Below, piece after piece: positions 1 through 10,900 of a DNA stretch of 64,000 nucleotides (the first letter of the stretch is position 1; each line of letters opens with the position of its first letter). Location: positions 898,106 to 962,105 of the forward strand of contig WBMV01007323.1 in assembly GCA_013396655.1 (NCBI GenBank), read 5' to 3'. The notes under the pieces are model-generated. The model did no database searches. It was given only the letters and a program-made list of their open reading frames with translations, and had not been told where the DNA came from. The stretch is from Campylorhamphus procurvoides (Eukaryota; Chordata; Aves; Passeriformes; Dendrocolaptidae). The position numbers and the translations under genes are program-made.

Positions 1-1929
1 TTGCGCATATCCTTGAAGGCCAGTAGGTAGCTCCTTCTGAACAGCCTTTATACTCCTCCCATCACCCATTCTGATCAGACAAAAAAGGGAATTTGATGAC
101 AATTCTGAAAACACCACTAATTTCTAGCATAAATATTATTTTTTGGTAAATCAGTGATTTCTTTTTCAGCAAGCTCTAGTTCTGAATAGCTAGAAACATC
201 CAGTGGTCTCTGAATCATAAAATTATCTAGATACGTGTGTACTTCAGTCAGTGGTACAAGATATATTGGGTTATCACAAGAAAAAAAAATTGTGTGATTT
301 TCATATCATTCAGTTTATGATCAGAGCAGATAACCTGAGAAATAGCTTTCCAGATCTAAGAAATTTATCATCCTCATTCATTCTGCAAACTTTTCTCAGA
401 GGACAGAGCTGAATTCAGCACAGGTATAATCTTCTTAGCACAACTGCAGTTTCATCTAAAGAAGCACAACCTTGAAGCATAATAGTACACAGATAACAAA
501 GATTCCTTGCTTACCTCTTTGGAACAGCATGGGCCTATACCAAACACATGACAAATGGTTTGGTTTCAAATAAAGAGCATCACAAAGGGTATCTCTCTGA
601 CTTCTCACACATCGCTTCTCAGTGTCAAAATTCCCACAGCAGGAGCATTAGGAAACTGTACAATACGCCCAAGGAACACACTAAGGATATAAAGTGTTGA
701 TGGTTGGAGGAAAAGTAATCAGCAGATTCTTCAGCAAGGAGATTATATTTGTGTGTATGTAATGCTCATACTGTTTTAACACCCTCTGCAATTATTAATC
801 TATGCCAATATTAATTTCTTAATTACAAAAATGAATTCTGAATGATTAAAAATATTATTTCTGAGAACTACCCTCAATAGTTATGAGAAAGTTACAATGG
901 AACAGAATAAAAACTCACTTATGTTGCTGAAGAAAATGCCTGAAATGTAACTGACAATGATAAGAAACCACCTTGTGAGGCTGTAACTGCTGCTGAGCAG
1001 GGACTTACTGATATGCACAGGATGGCCTGTGCCCCTTGTTGCAGTCTGCAGGGCTCTCATCTGGTTCTCTGGAGCTGCACATGGGGAAGACGATCATGAC
1101 TGAAAGCCACAGGAACACATAATAGTGCCTTATTTTCAGATAGGTCTGTTTCTATGTCAGCATACACTCAGAAGAATGAAAAAGGGGGAAGAAATACTCT
1201 GCTGTAGTGAAGAAATCATCACCCATCATCTGTCAATTCCAACGGACAAAAAATGATGATACTGTTACTGCAGGAAGATCTCCTGACAGGCATAACTTTT
1301 CTTTCATTAGAGAAGCCTTCAGTAGGTTAAGAAAATTAACACCAACAAAAACTAATTTTGACCAGAGTAAATAATTAAATATTCTGTGTTACTAGAATAC
1401 CAATGAAGACACTATTTCAGCTTAAAGAAAGCACTTCACATAGGATTCACCAAAGATTAGGTTTTCCTAGAGCACTAATTACTCTAAAAAACAAAAATTC
1501 TTGCACTCAGTTCTTCCAGAATTTCAGTTTTTTCAAAGCTGTAGACTGTATCAGTGTAAAAGTGGTAATGGAAAAACTGAAATTAATCACACTTCTGACA
1601 AAGTTAAATCACAAATACTTTGCAAAAGCTGTCACCTTCACTGTGTGTCATGTGTTGCTTCAGCATATTCTTCTTGAATTGCATTCTTAAAATTGCAATT
1701 CTCTTTCCTGTTGATGTCTGGTATTGTAAACTTTCAGCTCAATCTTATTTCTCTGTCTCACCTTTATTTTAAGAAGTTTACATCTTTCTTGAGTTTTGAT
1801 ATTAAAACAGTTCAAATTGTTCCTGTTTAGTTCATTTGTGCCTTCTAATATAATGTGGCATAATATACATGTGGTTTATATCATACTCATGTTATATTTT
1901 ATTACAGTAACATATTATGTTTATACAAA
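1..1929. other. Non-coding AT-rich DNA, no gene seen
   Basis: No exon, RNA gene or transposon could be recognised here. The only sizeable open frame (1403-1690, plus, 95 codons) has no recognisable domain, is lysine- and leucine-rich as expected from AT-rich DNA, and has no promoter or splice context. The segment around 960-1120 is slightly richer in GC but matches nothing I know. Confidence 0.6.
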
Positions 1930-2035
1930 TATTATAGAATATATGATATATTAATACATATAATATATTTTATATATATATATAATATATATATAAATCA
2001 ATATTATTGGTTTATATAGAGATGCAATACATATA
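1930..2035. repeat. AT-rich low-complexity tract with (TA)n runs
   Basis: The stretch is almost entirely A and T. It contains alternating TATATA blocks, the longest near 1970-1995, so either strand could fold back on itself. It is simple low-complexity DNA, not a gene. Confidence 0.85.
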
Positions 2036-2349
2036 AATATTTAACACATTTTCCCCCTTGTAAATTGATAACATTGTGTTTTGTCCATTCATCAAACTGT
2101 TTTTTCTTGAATTGTTGTTGAGACTTCTTTTTTGGGTTACAGAATACATTCTGAGAGGTGCTGTCAGGTTAGTTCATTCTCTTTTAAACAGTAGAACATG
2201 TATTTCTAACCATTCAATTTCTTTTGTAGGTACTGAAAAATGAGACATGTTTTGGGCCTCTTATTTTGGACCTAATGTGAGTATACCATGTTAATATGAA
2301 TACAAGGGGTGTACCAAAGTCCACTACAGAAAAAAAAAAAAAGAAAAAA

Positions 2350-2393
2350 NNNNNNNNNNNNNNNNNNNNNNNNNNNNNNNNNNNNNNNNNNNN
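2350..2393. other. Assembly gap (44 N) inside poly-A
   Basis: Forty-four N bases are flanked on both sides by A homopolymer: A-rich from about 2329 on the left and A to about 2405 on the right. The gap is most simply an unresolved poly-A run. Its true length is unknown. Confidence 0.97.
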
Positions 2394-2433
2394 AAAAAAA
2401 AAAAAGGTTTGCTATTCACTTCAGTAAATTTTA

Positions 2434-2704
2434 GATAAAATCACTAAGGCAATGGCCTGAAATTGTGTCAAGGGAGGTTTAGGTTGGATATTAGAAAAAG
2501 ATTCTTCTCCCAGAGGGTGGTTGTGCACTGGAACAGGTTCCCCAGGGAAGTGGTCACAGAACCAAGCCTGACAGAGTTCAAGAAGCATTTGGATGATTCT
2601 CTCAGGAACATGGCGTGACTCTTCCGTGCAGGGCCAAGAGCTGGACTTGATGATCCTTTTGGGTACTTTCCAACTCTGCATGTTCTGGGATTCTGTGATT
2701 CAGT
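2434..2704 (+). mobile_element. CR1 LINE, truncated 3' end
   Basis: This is the last 270 bp or so of a chicken-repeat-1 (CR1) non-LTR retrotransposon in sense orientation. It carries the characteristic series of phrases: GTTGGATATTAG, CTGGAACAGGTTCCCCAGGG, CAAGCCTGACAGAGTTCAAG, GCAGGGCCAAGAGCTGGACT. It ends in the CR1 octamer tail, one good ATTCTGTG at 2690-2697 followed by a decayed second unit. It is strongly similar along its length to the 3' end of the larger CR1 at 19440-20385. The copy is 5'-truncated, as nearly all CR1 insertions are, and it encodes nothing. Open frames across it (for example 2421-2681 on the minus strand) are antisense by-products. An assembly gap lies only 40 bp upstream, so the real 5' end could be hidden. 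Confidence 0.93.
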
Positions 2705-4345
2705 CTAAAGTGCTTTGCTTCAGTCATAGCTTGGTTCTACAGTTTTGTTTATTCCCCATCCTCAGAAAGGGAGGATTTGGAGTGAAATATTTCTCTAGTG
2801 AATCTGTATTTTTTCTTGTGGAAATCAAGTGTACTGGAAGAAAAAAGGAGTATGGCAAAACTGATGCAATCAGTTTTCATACCAGGATGTACTCATGCTG
2901 AAATTTTGGTCAATATCCACGCAAACCAGGTTGTGTTTAGGTATGAATATTTGGCAACGATTGCTAATTTATTTTTGCATCTAAGTTTTCTTGCCTTAGA
3001 CGGAGTGACAGAGTATTGTCCTAGTTATGAATACAAATGCATGAATCAACTTTTAGAAGTAATTAGCTGCAGAGATCAACGAAAAATAATTTCAAGTCCG
3101 TGTGTGTAATAATAGTCTTAGAGAGTGCATGGTGATTTTATTGCGTAAGATCATTCAGCTCCTTCATTTGTGATCTTCACATTCGGTCATGTAGATACTC
3201 AGTTGTGGATGAAAACTGAACAAAGTTTAAGGATATTTTCTTTCTGAACATAAATAAGTAACATATGTAGACTATCTGAGTTCTGATTTTCAGAATGATT
3301 TTTAATATCAACTTCTGGAGTTGAAATATGACTTTGTTGAAAGTGATTTATACGTTGGTTTTAGATTTCCAATGCAACATCCTGGCAAATCAGTTAGGAG
3401 AGTATTTAGGTATTTAGGAAGGTCAGCTGTAGGTGTGGGATGCTAAATCCTTTCTGTTTCAATAGAAAGAGAGAAGCCACTTCACAAGATGTTTCACAAT
3501 ATGAACTCAGAAATTCTGAATATTCCTCACAACACAGGATGTTTTTCCTGCATTAACTGTAGAAGACATCTAGTAAGACCATATTTCTGAGGGAAAAGTG
3601 ACTTTATGGATATCCATTTTATTTCCTCTTTTCAGTCCACTTTGCAAAATTAATTTTCTCAAATTTCAGCAGTATTTATTAAGTCTAAAAAAATATATCG
3701 CTGAGAAATTTTGCTACACATAAAGTTTAGATAAGGTTCCCCCAACACTGCAAGTACAAATTGAGAGATGAAGGTCCATAAGATGTTTCAATGTCTAATT
3801 TATGGAATTTACTGAAAAGTTCATGGGCACCCATAACTTTTCTGATGGAATCTCCCAGCATGAGTAAATCACGTCCTGGTGCCCCATATGTAGTGTTAGA
3901 CAGGTTGAAAACTGAGCCACATGTAGCATAAATTGTGACTATATATAGCAATAACAGAACAACAACTTTCCTTGTGCTTAATTTATTCAGATATAGAGAA
4001 CTACACAAACATTGTGTTTATATTACTGTAAATATATCCCTAACAAGTCAACATAATTAATCCTGGACAGAGTATTTTCAACAATAGCAAAACATAGGCA
4101 GATTGATCAAAGTCTATTGTTTTATCCAAATCAGAAGTCATTGAAACTCACAGTTTTCACTTAAATTTTCAACTGGAAAGTGTATGAAATTTATGTTGTC
4201 ACACTGAAGGTAGTAATTACTAAATGAATGTAATTAAAAAAGAAAAGCAGAAACAAATCAGTTGGGTTTTTATATTAAAAGAAAGATAATTCCTGACAGT
4301 AATAATTTTGATAATGAATCTAAAGGATAAATATTTTTTTCCTCA
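2705..4345. other. Non-coding AT-rich DNA, nothing recognised
   Basis: Apart from the worn end of the CR1 tail I see no repeat, exon or RNA gene. Two overlapping open frames of about 100 codons (2593-2901 and 2798-3109, plus) begin in or beside the CR1 tail and resemble no family. A 93-codon minus frame (3727-4008) is likewise featureless. Confidence 0.55.
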
Positions 4346-4422
4346 AACAGAAAAAAACCCCAAAAACAACAAAAAAACCACAAAGAAACAAAAAAAAGAA
4401 ACAACAAAAAAAAAGCAGTGCT
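4346..4422. repeat. A-rich low-complexity tract with AAAACCCC
   Basis: The plus strand is nearly all A with short C runs (AAAAAACCCCAAAAACAAC and similar). The same pattern recurs at 20429-20505, 21640-21666 and elsewhere in the window. A short lysine-rich open frame crossing it (4308-4499) reflects composition only. Confidence 0.85.
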
Positions 4423-6261
4423 TAAAATTTGCTATGAAAAAGAATAGGTGCAAATGCCTCAAAATTTACAGCAATTTATATTTATTTATATATAAATAAG
4501 AGTTTTAAATTATTTCATTGAATACATTGATGTTACTGTGTTAAGTTGAATAACATTTTAGACTTCAAATAGTTTGCCAATGAAGTAACTGATGATTTTT
4601 CTTTTGGCCAGAGTAGATTTAGGATTAGAAACTATGTTCGTGACAGGCAAATCTGTGAGTACCTCTTTTTCATGTCAGTGAATGATCTGATAATACCCCT
4701 GATGCATTTCACAGCAAGGAACCAAGTAAGGAAAATTACAGCTTTTGGCAGTCTCTGTTTCATTCTTGCTTGATTTGCAGGTGTTCCCTTGCTTTCAAAT
4801 ACTTGAGTTCTGGGCATTTTTTCAGGGTAGGTGAAATTAAGGCTTTCCTGCTATTGAAAGAAAAAAAAAAAAAAGGTAATTGACATTCCTTCTTTACAGT
4901 GCATGGATAGCAAAGAGTATATGCTATTGCTAGGATTTTCCCCCTTTTTAAAAGATGTCATTTTTTACATCTATTTTAAAACTACATGCAGAGTCACTTT
5001 GTTATTTCTTGACAGTGTTTAATAAATAGTCCTTTATTTGTCTTCACATTTTTAAAGACTGCAAATAAGATCTGTCTCCCTGGGATAAAGTTTTTCTCAC
5101 ATTCTTGTCTTTTAAGATCTTAACAGCATTCTGTTTAGAAGAAAAAGCCAGACTGGCTATGTTTCTTCAGGATAAATTGGAGAAAATTCCATTTGTTTCT
5201 ATACATTCCTCACGTGTTTGATTGTGCATGGTACTGCAAAGCACGTACATGCAATGTTGCCTCTGGAGTACTGATATCTTTTCTTCACTATCCTGTCAAA
5301 AATTTATGCCAGTATCTCTGAAATTAATCTGAAAAGGTCAGGCTGTTAAATATATATAAATAATATAGCACTTCTTTAGCTCTATCTGAGAACAGATGGT
5401 AAATCATCTTTAGAAAAATAGGTTTGTTTTTTTTTTTTTTTGCACAGAGACATTCCTGAAAATTTCTTCAAGGCTGATTGGAAGAAAGTGAAACATAAAG
5501 TGGCCATGAGAAGGTATTTCCTGTCTTGTTAAATGCCATTATGACAGTTACAATGATCTAAGGCTGCATTTGGAAGAAAAAAAATTGAAGCAAATAATAT
5601 ATTAATGTATTTCTCATCTTCTTTTCTGCTTTTTGTGTTTTTCTACACATTGTCCCAGAGCAAGTTGTTTCCTAAAAACTTACTATAAATCTTTTAATAA
5701 ATGTTTCATCAAAAATTGACATTCAAAGTAAGAAGTCTATAAAGGCATATACATGCCACAAGGCACGTTTATGCAATCTGTTTGCATAGGTTGTAGATGA
5801 ATATTTGAAATTAATTTTCCATAAATATTCTAATCCATAGTATTTTCAATTTACTGTTTCTGGATGTGCATGCATTTTCTTCTATTTTTAGCTGCCTTTA
5901 TTTTAGGTAGTAAACTCCCTAGTTCCTCTTTCTTTTTAAGATTTGAAAAAAAATTAATGACCAGTTAGGGATACCAAAGGTTAAAGATTTGTAGGTTATG
6001 CATATCAGTCTTATGGAAGCTTCTATTTGCTTCAGACATATATACCATAAGTATCAATAAAACAAGAATGACACAAATTGTCATTTAAAAAAAAAAGGCT
6101 TACTATTTATAATTAACTGTTTCTTTTACTTACCTTTTATGCCTACAGAAAGTTCTAAAGAATGTATGCTTTTGAATTTTGGAGTCCTTGAAGTGGTACT
6201 AGGTAGGAAGTAACTACAACTGTTTATACATATATAGCAATTTTTGACTCAAAGTATGTAA
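4423..6261. other. Non-coding AT-rich DNA, nothing recognised
   Basis: This stretch contains short homopolymers (A run near 4860, T run near 5424-5441) and otherwise unique-looking AT-rich sequence. No open frame longer than about 60 codons has any recognisable content. Confidence 0.55.
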
Positions 6262-6470
6262 ATGATTTACATGCCTCTATTATCCCAATGTCACAGATAA
6301 TAAATAACTCTATTTCCCACTTATGTAGCAACTTTGCACCCGTTGGATAAGCAAACTGAGGCAAAGAAAACAAACGGCAATGCTGCCATCAAGTTCTAAC
6401 TCAGTGGCAGAGCCATTTTTGAACTCCAGTTTTCTGATATATAAAGTAGACTAGTGTTGACTCCCATGCA
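6262..6470 (+). mobile_element. Probable MIR/CORE-SINE relic
   Basis: An ordered set of matches follows the conserved core and 3' part of amniote MIR-type SINEs. These are ATTATCCC then CACAGAT near 6280-6297, AAACTGAGGCAAAGAAA at 6354-6370, CTCAGTGGCAGAGCCA at 6400-6415, TTGAACTCCAG, and TTGACTCCCA near the end. The order and spacing agree with MIR, except for an extra stretch of about 50 bp between the first two blocks. MIR-like elements are ancient and heavily decayed in birds, so weak similarity is expected. The call rests on remembered consensus motifs. A chance match is unlikely given several ordered blocks, but only a profile search would settle it. Confidence 0.5.
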
Positions 6471-7437
6471 CAATATTACTTTTAATATTAAGATAAAGTG
6501 AACACAGTTACAGAATATCAGAGAAATAAAAGATTGCTAGTGGGAAGCTGGTTTAAAACTGTATTCATACAGGATGCATGGTAGTCATTAACTATAGTCT
6601 GATAAGCCAGTGACAAGAATGGACTGCAGTGACAGAAGGGGAAGGCATCAGTAGTGTGTTATTACAACCTTTGCACTGAAGCTGATTTTATTCTGTTTTT
6701 CTATGACTCTGCTCAGTTGTCCATATTTGCTGTCTCTTCACTTGGTTCAACTTCCAGAAATGAAAAGGAGTAGAGTATTGATTGAGTTGTCCAGTGCGCT
6801 TGTGGTCAGCCTAAAGCACAAAACCTAAACTGTCAAGACTCAGTATGAGAATAGAAAAGGCAGTAACCAGGAAACAGGAAGAAATGTTTATAGAGCAACG
6901 TATAAGGACAAGAGAATTTGGGAATGGCTTACTATTTTAGGCATCTAGAAGCACATAATGAGACTGTGTCATAACACTCAGGCAGTTGTTTTGGGGAGAT
7001 TTAGGAATGTGATTTTTCTAAATAATTAACACATCCAAACACAGGAAAAAGAATATCCTAGACTATTGTAGAAACACCCTAGAAAAAAGTACTGCTGTGG
7101 AGTCTGTCTCTGTATTCCAAGACGTATCTGAGCTGTCTTAAAAAGAAAGGATTTAGAGCAAACAAGAATGGAGGATATATTTATCCAAACCTTTTCTTGT
7201 ATTTCCTATTTACTGGTTTTAATTTGTTGCCTTTTAGCATCCAGACTTCTGAATTTTCCACCATTTTGTCTATCCATTCAATGTATAAGGAGTCCAGACA
7301 GTGAATTATATTCAGAGACTATAGTATAAAGAGACTGTACACTAATACACTGTCATACCTAGGGTACCTAAATCCTTTGTAGTCCATTTTCACCCTGTGC
7401 CTCTGCTTCTTGCTTCAAAAATGTATACAATAACATT
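6471..7437. other. Non-coding DNA, nothing recognised
   Basis: Unique-looking AT-rich sequence. No open frame, repeat family or RNA gene was recognised. Confidence 0.55.
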
Positions 7438-7463
7438 TTACACTCACTACTTAGTGAGTGTAA
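7438..7463. repeat. Perfect hairpin, 11-bp arms
   Basis: TTACACTCACT (7438-7448) is followed after a 4-nt loop by its exact reverse complement AGTGAGTGTAA (7453-7463). The tight loop and perfect arms stand out from the surrounding unique DNA. There is no T-run and no coding context, so it is not a bacterial-type terminator. Confidence 0.8.
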
Positions 7464-7728
7464 TGGAAGGAAAAGTACAAGGGTTACAGCTAAACCGTGG
7501 TAAAAAACTGTTCTCAAGTATCTAACTCAGATATAGTAAATATTACACCAGACTCCAGGCTGCCAAAGACTGTCTTCTCAGTGATCCTCCATAACTTTTA
7601 ATGTTTTGCCAAAGAAAAGTCATCATACAAAATGAAAGCACACTTTGGTTCTTTAATATCGTTAACATAAGTATAGAGTTTCCTCAATGTGTTTCATGTC
7701 CCTTTTTCTTCCAAGTGTCAATAGATGT
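7464..7728. other. Spacer between two hairpin sites
   Basis: AT-rich unique-looking sequence with no recognisable feature. Confidence 0.5.
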
Positions 7729-7775
7729 TTGAACTCTCATTTAGATGAGAGTTCAATGATTCTCTCATTGAGAAT
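7729..7775. repeat. Hairpin pair, 12-bp and 6-bp arms
   Basis: TTGAACTCTCAT (7729-7740), a 4-nt loop and the exact complement ATGAGAGTTCAA (7745-7756) form a perfect stem. A second small stem, ATTCTC (7759-7764) with GAGAAT (7770-7775), follows at once. CTCTCAT at 7762-7768 could also pair with the right arm of the first stem, so two folds compete. Confidence 0.8.
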
Positions 7776-8610
7776 GCCAGAACTTCTATACAAGTTACTG
7801 TAAAATATGTCAATTCACAGAACAACCAAAAATATTAAAATTGGAAAGTAGTAATATTAAATAAGCATTGCCATTGAAATGGTAACACTGCAGTAATACT
7901 AAAAAATATGAACCAAATCTGAAAAAACAAAAAGAAAAAAAGCTACATAACACTGTATGACAATATGTGGGAAGCTGGCATAAAGAATTGAGACCTTTTG
8001 AACTGGCCTATCCTGTCCAAATATATATTCATTATCTTCATTGCTCTGCTTTGTGTTTTATATGCTGAACAATGATTCAGTCTCTAATGTTCTCCTGTAA
8101 GATTATCCTTTGGAAGTGGGATAGGAATAAAGTAGTGGGATGGGAGAGACTTACAAGGAATTTTGTCATAAACTCAGAAATGCTGACACTGTTTGTTAAA
8201 CCCAATGCCAACATATTCTTCTGAGAACTGAGTAGAGTAGTGATAAGCCCTACCCAAAAACTTGTTCTTGGAATGTGTTGCAAATTACTGTCTGAAAAGT
8301 CATTAACCAAAAAAATCCACCCCCGTGAAAAAAACCCAAAATATCACCCCTCCTGCAATTCTACCAGTACTGATTTTGCTTGTTTAAAGTCAGAGTTTTT
8401 AATAATATAATAAGCAGATATAGATTGGTTAATATTTCAGATCCAGATGCATGACTTTGAATCAATAGAAACAGCTGGATCTGAATGAAGTTACAGTAAT
8501 GTAGTCTGGAATCTAATAGGATCATAATAAAGTGATTGTGTGTCAGGTACCCAAAGAGGAAGTCCTTCCTAGGCCATGCAGTGTAGGAATCTGTCTGACG
8601 ATGAAGGGGT
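7776..8610. other. Non-coding DNA, nothing recognised
   Basis: AT-rich unique-looking sequence. Two minus-strand open frames of 77 and 86 codons (8077-8310 and 8361-8621) have no recognisable domain, and the second runs into the TG microsatellite. Confidence 0.5.
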
Positions 8611-8652
8611 TGTGCATGCATGTGTGTGTGCGTATGTGTGTGTGTGTGTGTA
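8611..8652 (+). repeat. (TG)n microsatellite, interrupted
   Basis: About 40 bp of TG dinucleotides, interrupted by GCATGCA at the left and CGTA in the middle. It could adopt left-handed DNA, and its length is likely variable between individuals. Confidence 0.95.
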
Positions 8653-9180
8653 TTTGCACTTTTAAATTTATTTAAAAGAATAAATTAATAAAAATAAAAT
8701 CAGTTTATCATACTATTAGTTTCCAAACTATATGACTGTGATTTGTTTTCCTTTCATGATAGTCATCACAGATTTATTGCCATCTTTTCTCTCAATTATC
8801 TCTCTTATTCCTCCTTTCAGCTTTCCTTTATTCCCATAGGTGCAGCATCTGTCTGCATAAGCAGATTTCAAAAGGCAGCATGTCTAAATTAGTGTTCTCA
8901 GGAACTTTAAATGCTTTTCACAGTTCTCTCCACTTGCCTTTGGTTCACACAGTGGAATGGTCCCAGACTCAAAGAATTGGATTGTAAGAATATGTGACCT
9001 GAGGGTACATGTATTTCATTCCTGCTAGAAATGGGCATTTAGTTTACGGGTACAAACAAGAACAAATGTGAAATAGTCTCCACACCAAAAGAAACAGGTT
9101 TTAAAGATGTTGGTTTCTCAGCACTAATTTCACACACTGTTCTCTTATTATATGTTTTGCTAATGTGGACATATGCTTGG
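8653..9180. other. Non-coding DNA, nothing recognised
   Basis: AT-rich unique-looking sequence up to the CR1 relic. No feature was recognised. Confidence 0.5.
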
Positions 9181-9846
9181 AATCATAAAATATTCTGGTT
9201 TGGGTACTGGTGATGCCTAAAATCCTCGAGGATAGGCACTCAGTCAAACATTAATGGAGAAAGATAGACAATACCTTTACTGGGAGATTGGAGGCTTCGG
9301 GCCTCTGCTGGGCCTACCAGACGCACGCCGTTTCAACAAGGATCCCTGCATCTGAAAATCCCTGAAGAACCCCTGAAGAACCCCACCCTCAGTAGGATTA
9401 CAGCTTTTATACCCTTCTAAACAATTAACATATGAGATATCCATAACCAATCATCATTTCTAATTCCCTCGGTGGTCCACCCATCAGGGTCCTGGGCTAT
9501 GCCCCCTGGACCACCTCCAACAGTTTCTGGGCTCTTCTATTTTGACTTCAAATTATCTTGCAGGTGGCTCTGAAAAACATCATGACCTGAAAGCCTGAGA
9601 ATATGTGAGAAAATCACTTTAGTAACTTCAATCACCCCTTAATATGTGAGCAAGAAAACCTATACCTCTAAAACTCTAAAAATCTAGAAAATCCACCCCA
9701 AATCTTTAGGCATCACTGGGACCCACAAGGATCATTGAAGTCCAAGTCCTGGCCCTTCACAGAACAGTCTCAAGAATCATACAATGTGCCTGAAAGCATT
9801 GTCCAAATGCTTCTTGAACTCTGGCAGCCTTGGTGCTGTGACAGTG
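9181..9846 (-). mobile_element. CR1 relic split by an LTR insertion
   Basis: This is a minus-strand CR1 3' end in two pieces. The left piece (9181-9210, starting AATCATAAAATATTCTGG) is the extreme 3' tail read backwards. The right piece (9716-9846) continues without loss as GGGACCCACAAGGATCATTG, then TCCTGGCCCTTCACAGAACA, then TTCTTGAACTCTGGCAGCCT, the reverse complement of the CR1 3' region. Removing the intervening LTR and one copy of its short target duplication restores a normal CR1 order. The CR1 therefore came first and the retroviral element inserted later. It is short and decayed, and it encodes nothing. A 65-codon frame over the right piece is a by-product. Confidence 0.88.
9211..9715 (-). 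mobile_element. Complete solo LTR of an endogenous retrovirus
   Basis: The 505-bp element begins TGATGCCTAAA and ends TTTAGGCATCA, a perfect 11-bp inverted terminal match with TG...CA ends, as retroviral LTRs have. It is flanked by a direct duplication, CTGG at 9207-9210 and 9716-9719 (or ACTGG if the shared A is counted outside), so the ends are exact. Orientation is minus: on that strand a TATA box (TATAAAAG, plus positions 9404-9411) lies mid-element and a variant poly-A signal AGTAAA (plus 9276-9281) lies downstream, giving a U3-R-U5 order. There is no internal retroviral sequence on either side, so it is a solo LTR left by recombination between two LTRs. A 4-bp duplication suggests a class I (gamma-like) ERV, and a 5-bp reading would suggest another class. 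I cannot name the subfamily. Confidence 0.88.
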
Positions 9847-10826
9847 TAAGAAATATGGAGAAAGAAATATGTGGAGAAACTTGGGTTCCACAATATCAGG
9901 TGAATTATAAGGTTTCTTCTGGTGTTGTCTGAATAAATTATAGATATTCTTTCATTATTGTAGTTACTAGTTCTTCTACTATATGACCTCTGAAGCCTTC
10001 AGATTCTTCAGGGAGCATCACAAAGAATAAAAGTTACTAAGAAACATCTTTTGCTTCTGTTTTCAGGATGTGCACATTTTACAACTCTATGGCTAAGATT
10101 TCTTGAAATGAGATATCTCAGTGATGAAAGATTCTGCTTTTTTTCTGTCCATAGATTATAAATCTGTGAACACTACGAAGTCTTAGTTGCAAAGCTGTTC
10201 ATAGGCAATTTTGAAAAACCCAGTTTTGTTAATCATCATTATTCCATAAAAATGTCAACCTCTCCTCCAACTCCAATCCCATATGCTCCTGAACACAATC
10301 TTCTGCCTTTCATCAAACGGGACCCTAAATGAACTCCATTCAGCCCTCTCACCCCAAAGCAGCTCACCCAATTTCACTGATAAGTTGCAAAAGGCCAAAG
10401 AAGAAAATCTGCTTTGTATCTGTATCTTTTCCTAAACTTAAAAAACCTTCCAGACTGATGAATTAAAAACTGTTCAGGAGTTTATAATCTCTTTAGGTTG
10501 GACATGGAAAAGAAATGCAAACCCCTGATGTGTTTAGGTTTCCTTCTAACTCTTCACTTTCAAGAAAACAACCATTTCATTTTCATTTTATTTTGAATTA
10601 TTTTCTATTAGTCCTAGGATAGTACTAGGGAAACCTTAATTTGAACCATAACATCAAAACCTCAAAATATCAGAGATCTGGTTGCTGAGTTATTAAAAGC
10701 AGTTCAAATATGATGTGAGCAAGGAACTAAAATTAGTGAGAACAGAAAATAGATTTGTACAACTATATATACTGAAACTTCAAAGAAACTCAGGTATGCA
10801 TCTTACGAGCCTAAGTCTTCTCAATT
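9847..10826. other. Non-coding DNA, nothing recognised
   Basis: AT-rich unique-looking sequence. The C-rich stretch 10255-10375 has no open frame or known repeat. Confidence 0.5.
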
Positions 10827-10900
10827 CATAGAATCATAGAGTTATTTGTCTTGGAAGGAACCCTTTAAAAGTCATTTAGCTTAATGCCCATGTTGTTTCA
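10827..10900 (-). mobile_element. CR1 3' tail fragment
   Basis: CATAGAATCATAGAG followed by TTGTCTTGGAAGGAACCC and then GTCATTTAGC matches the reverse complement of a CR1 3' end (tail octamers, then the last conserved block before them). Similarity fades after about 10890. It is a short, old, non-coding remnant. Confidence 0.75.

Noticed and set aside
1..64. TATAAAGG on the minus strand (plus 45-53) as an LTR promoter at the left edge
   Set aside because: There is only one motif, with no terminus and no poly-A signal in view, which is too little to call an element.
7438..7463. Hairpin considered as a transcription terminator
   Set aside because: There is no upstream gene and no T-run after the stem, and the DNA is eukaryotic.
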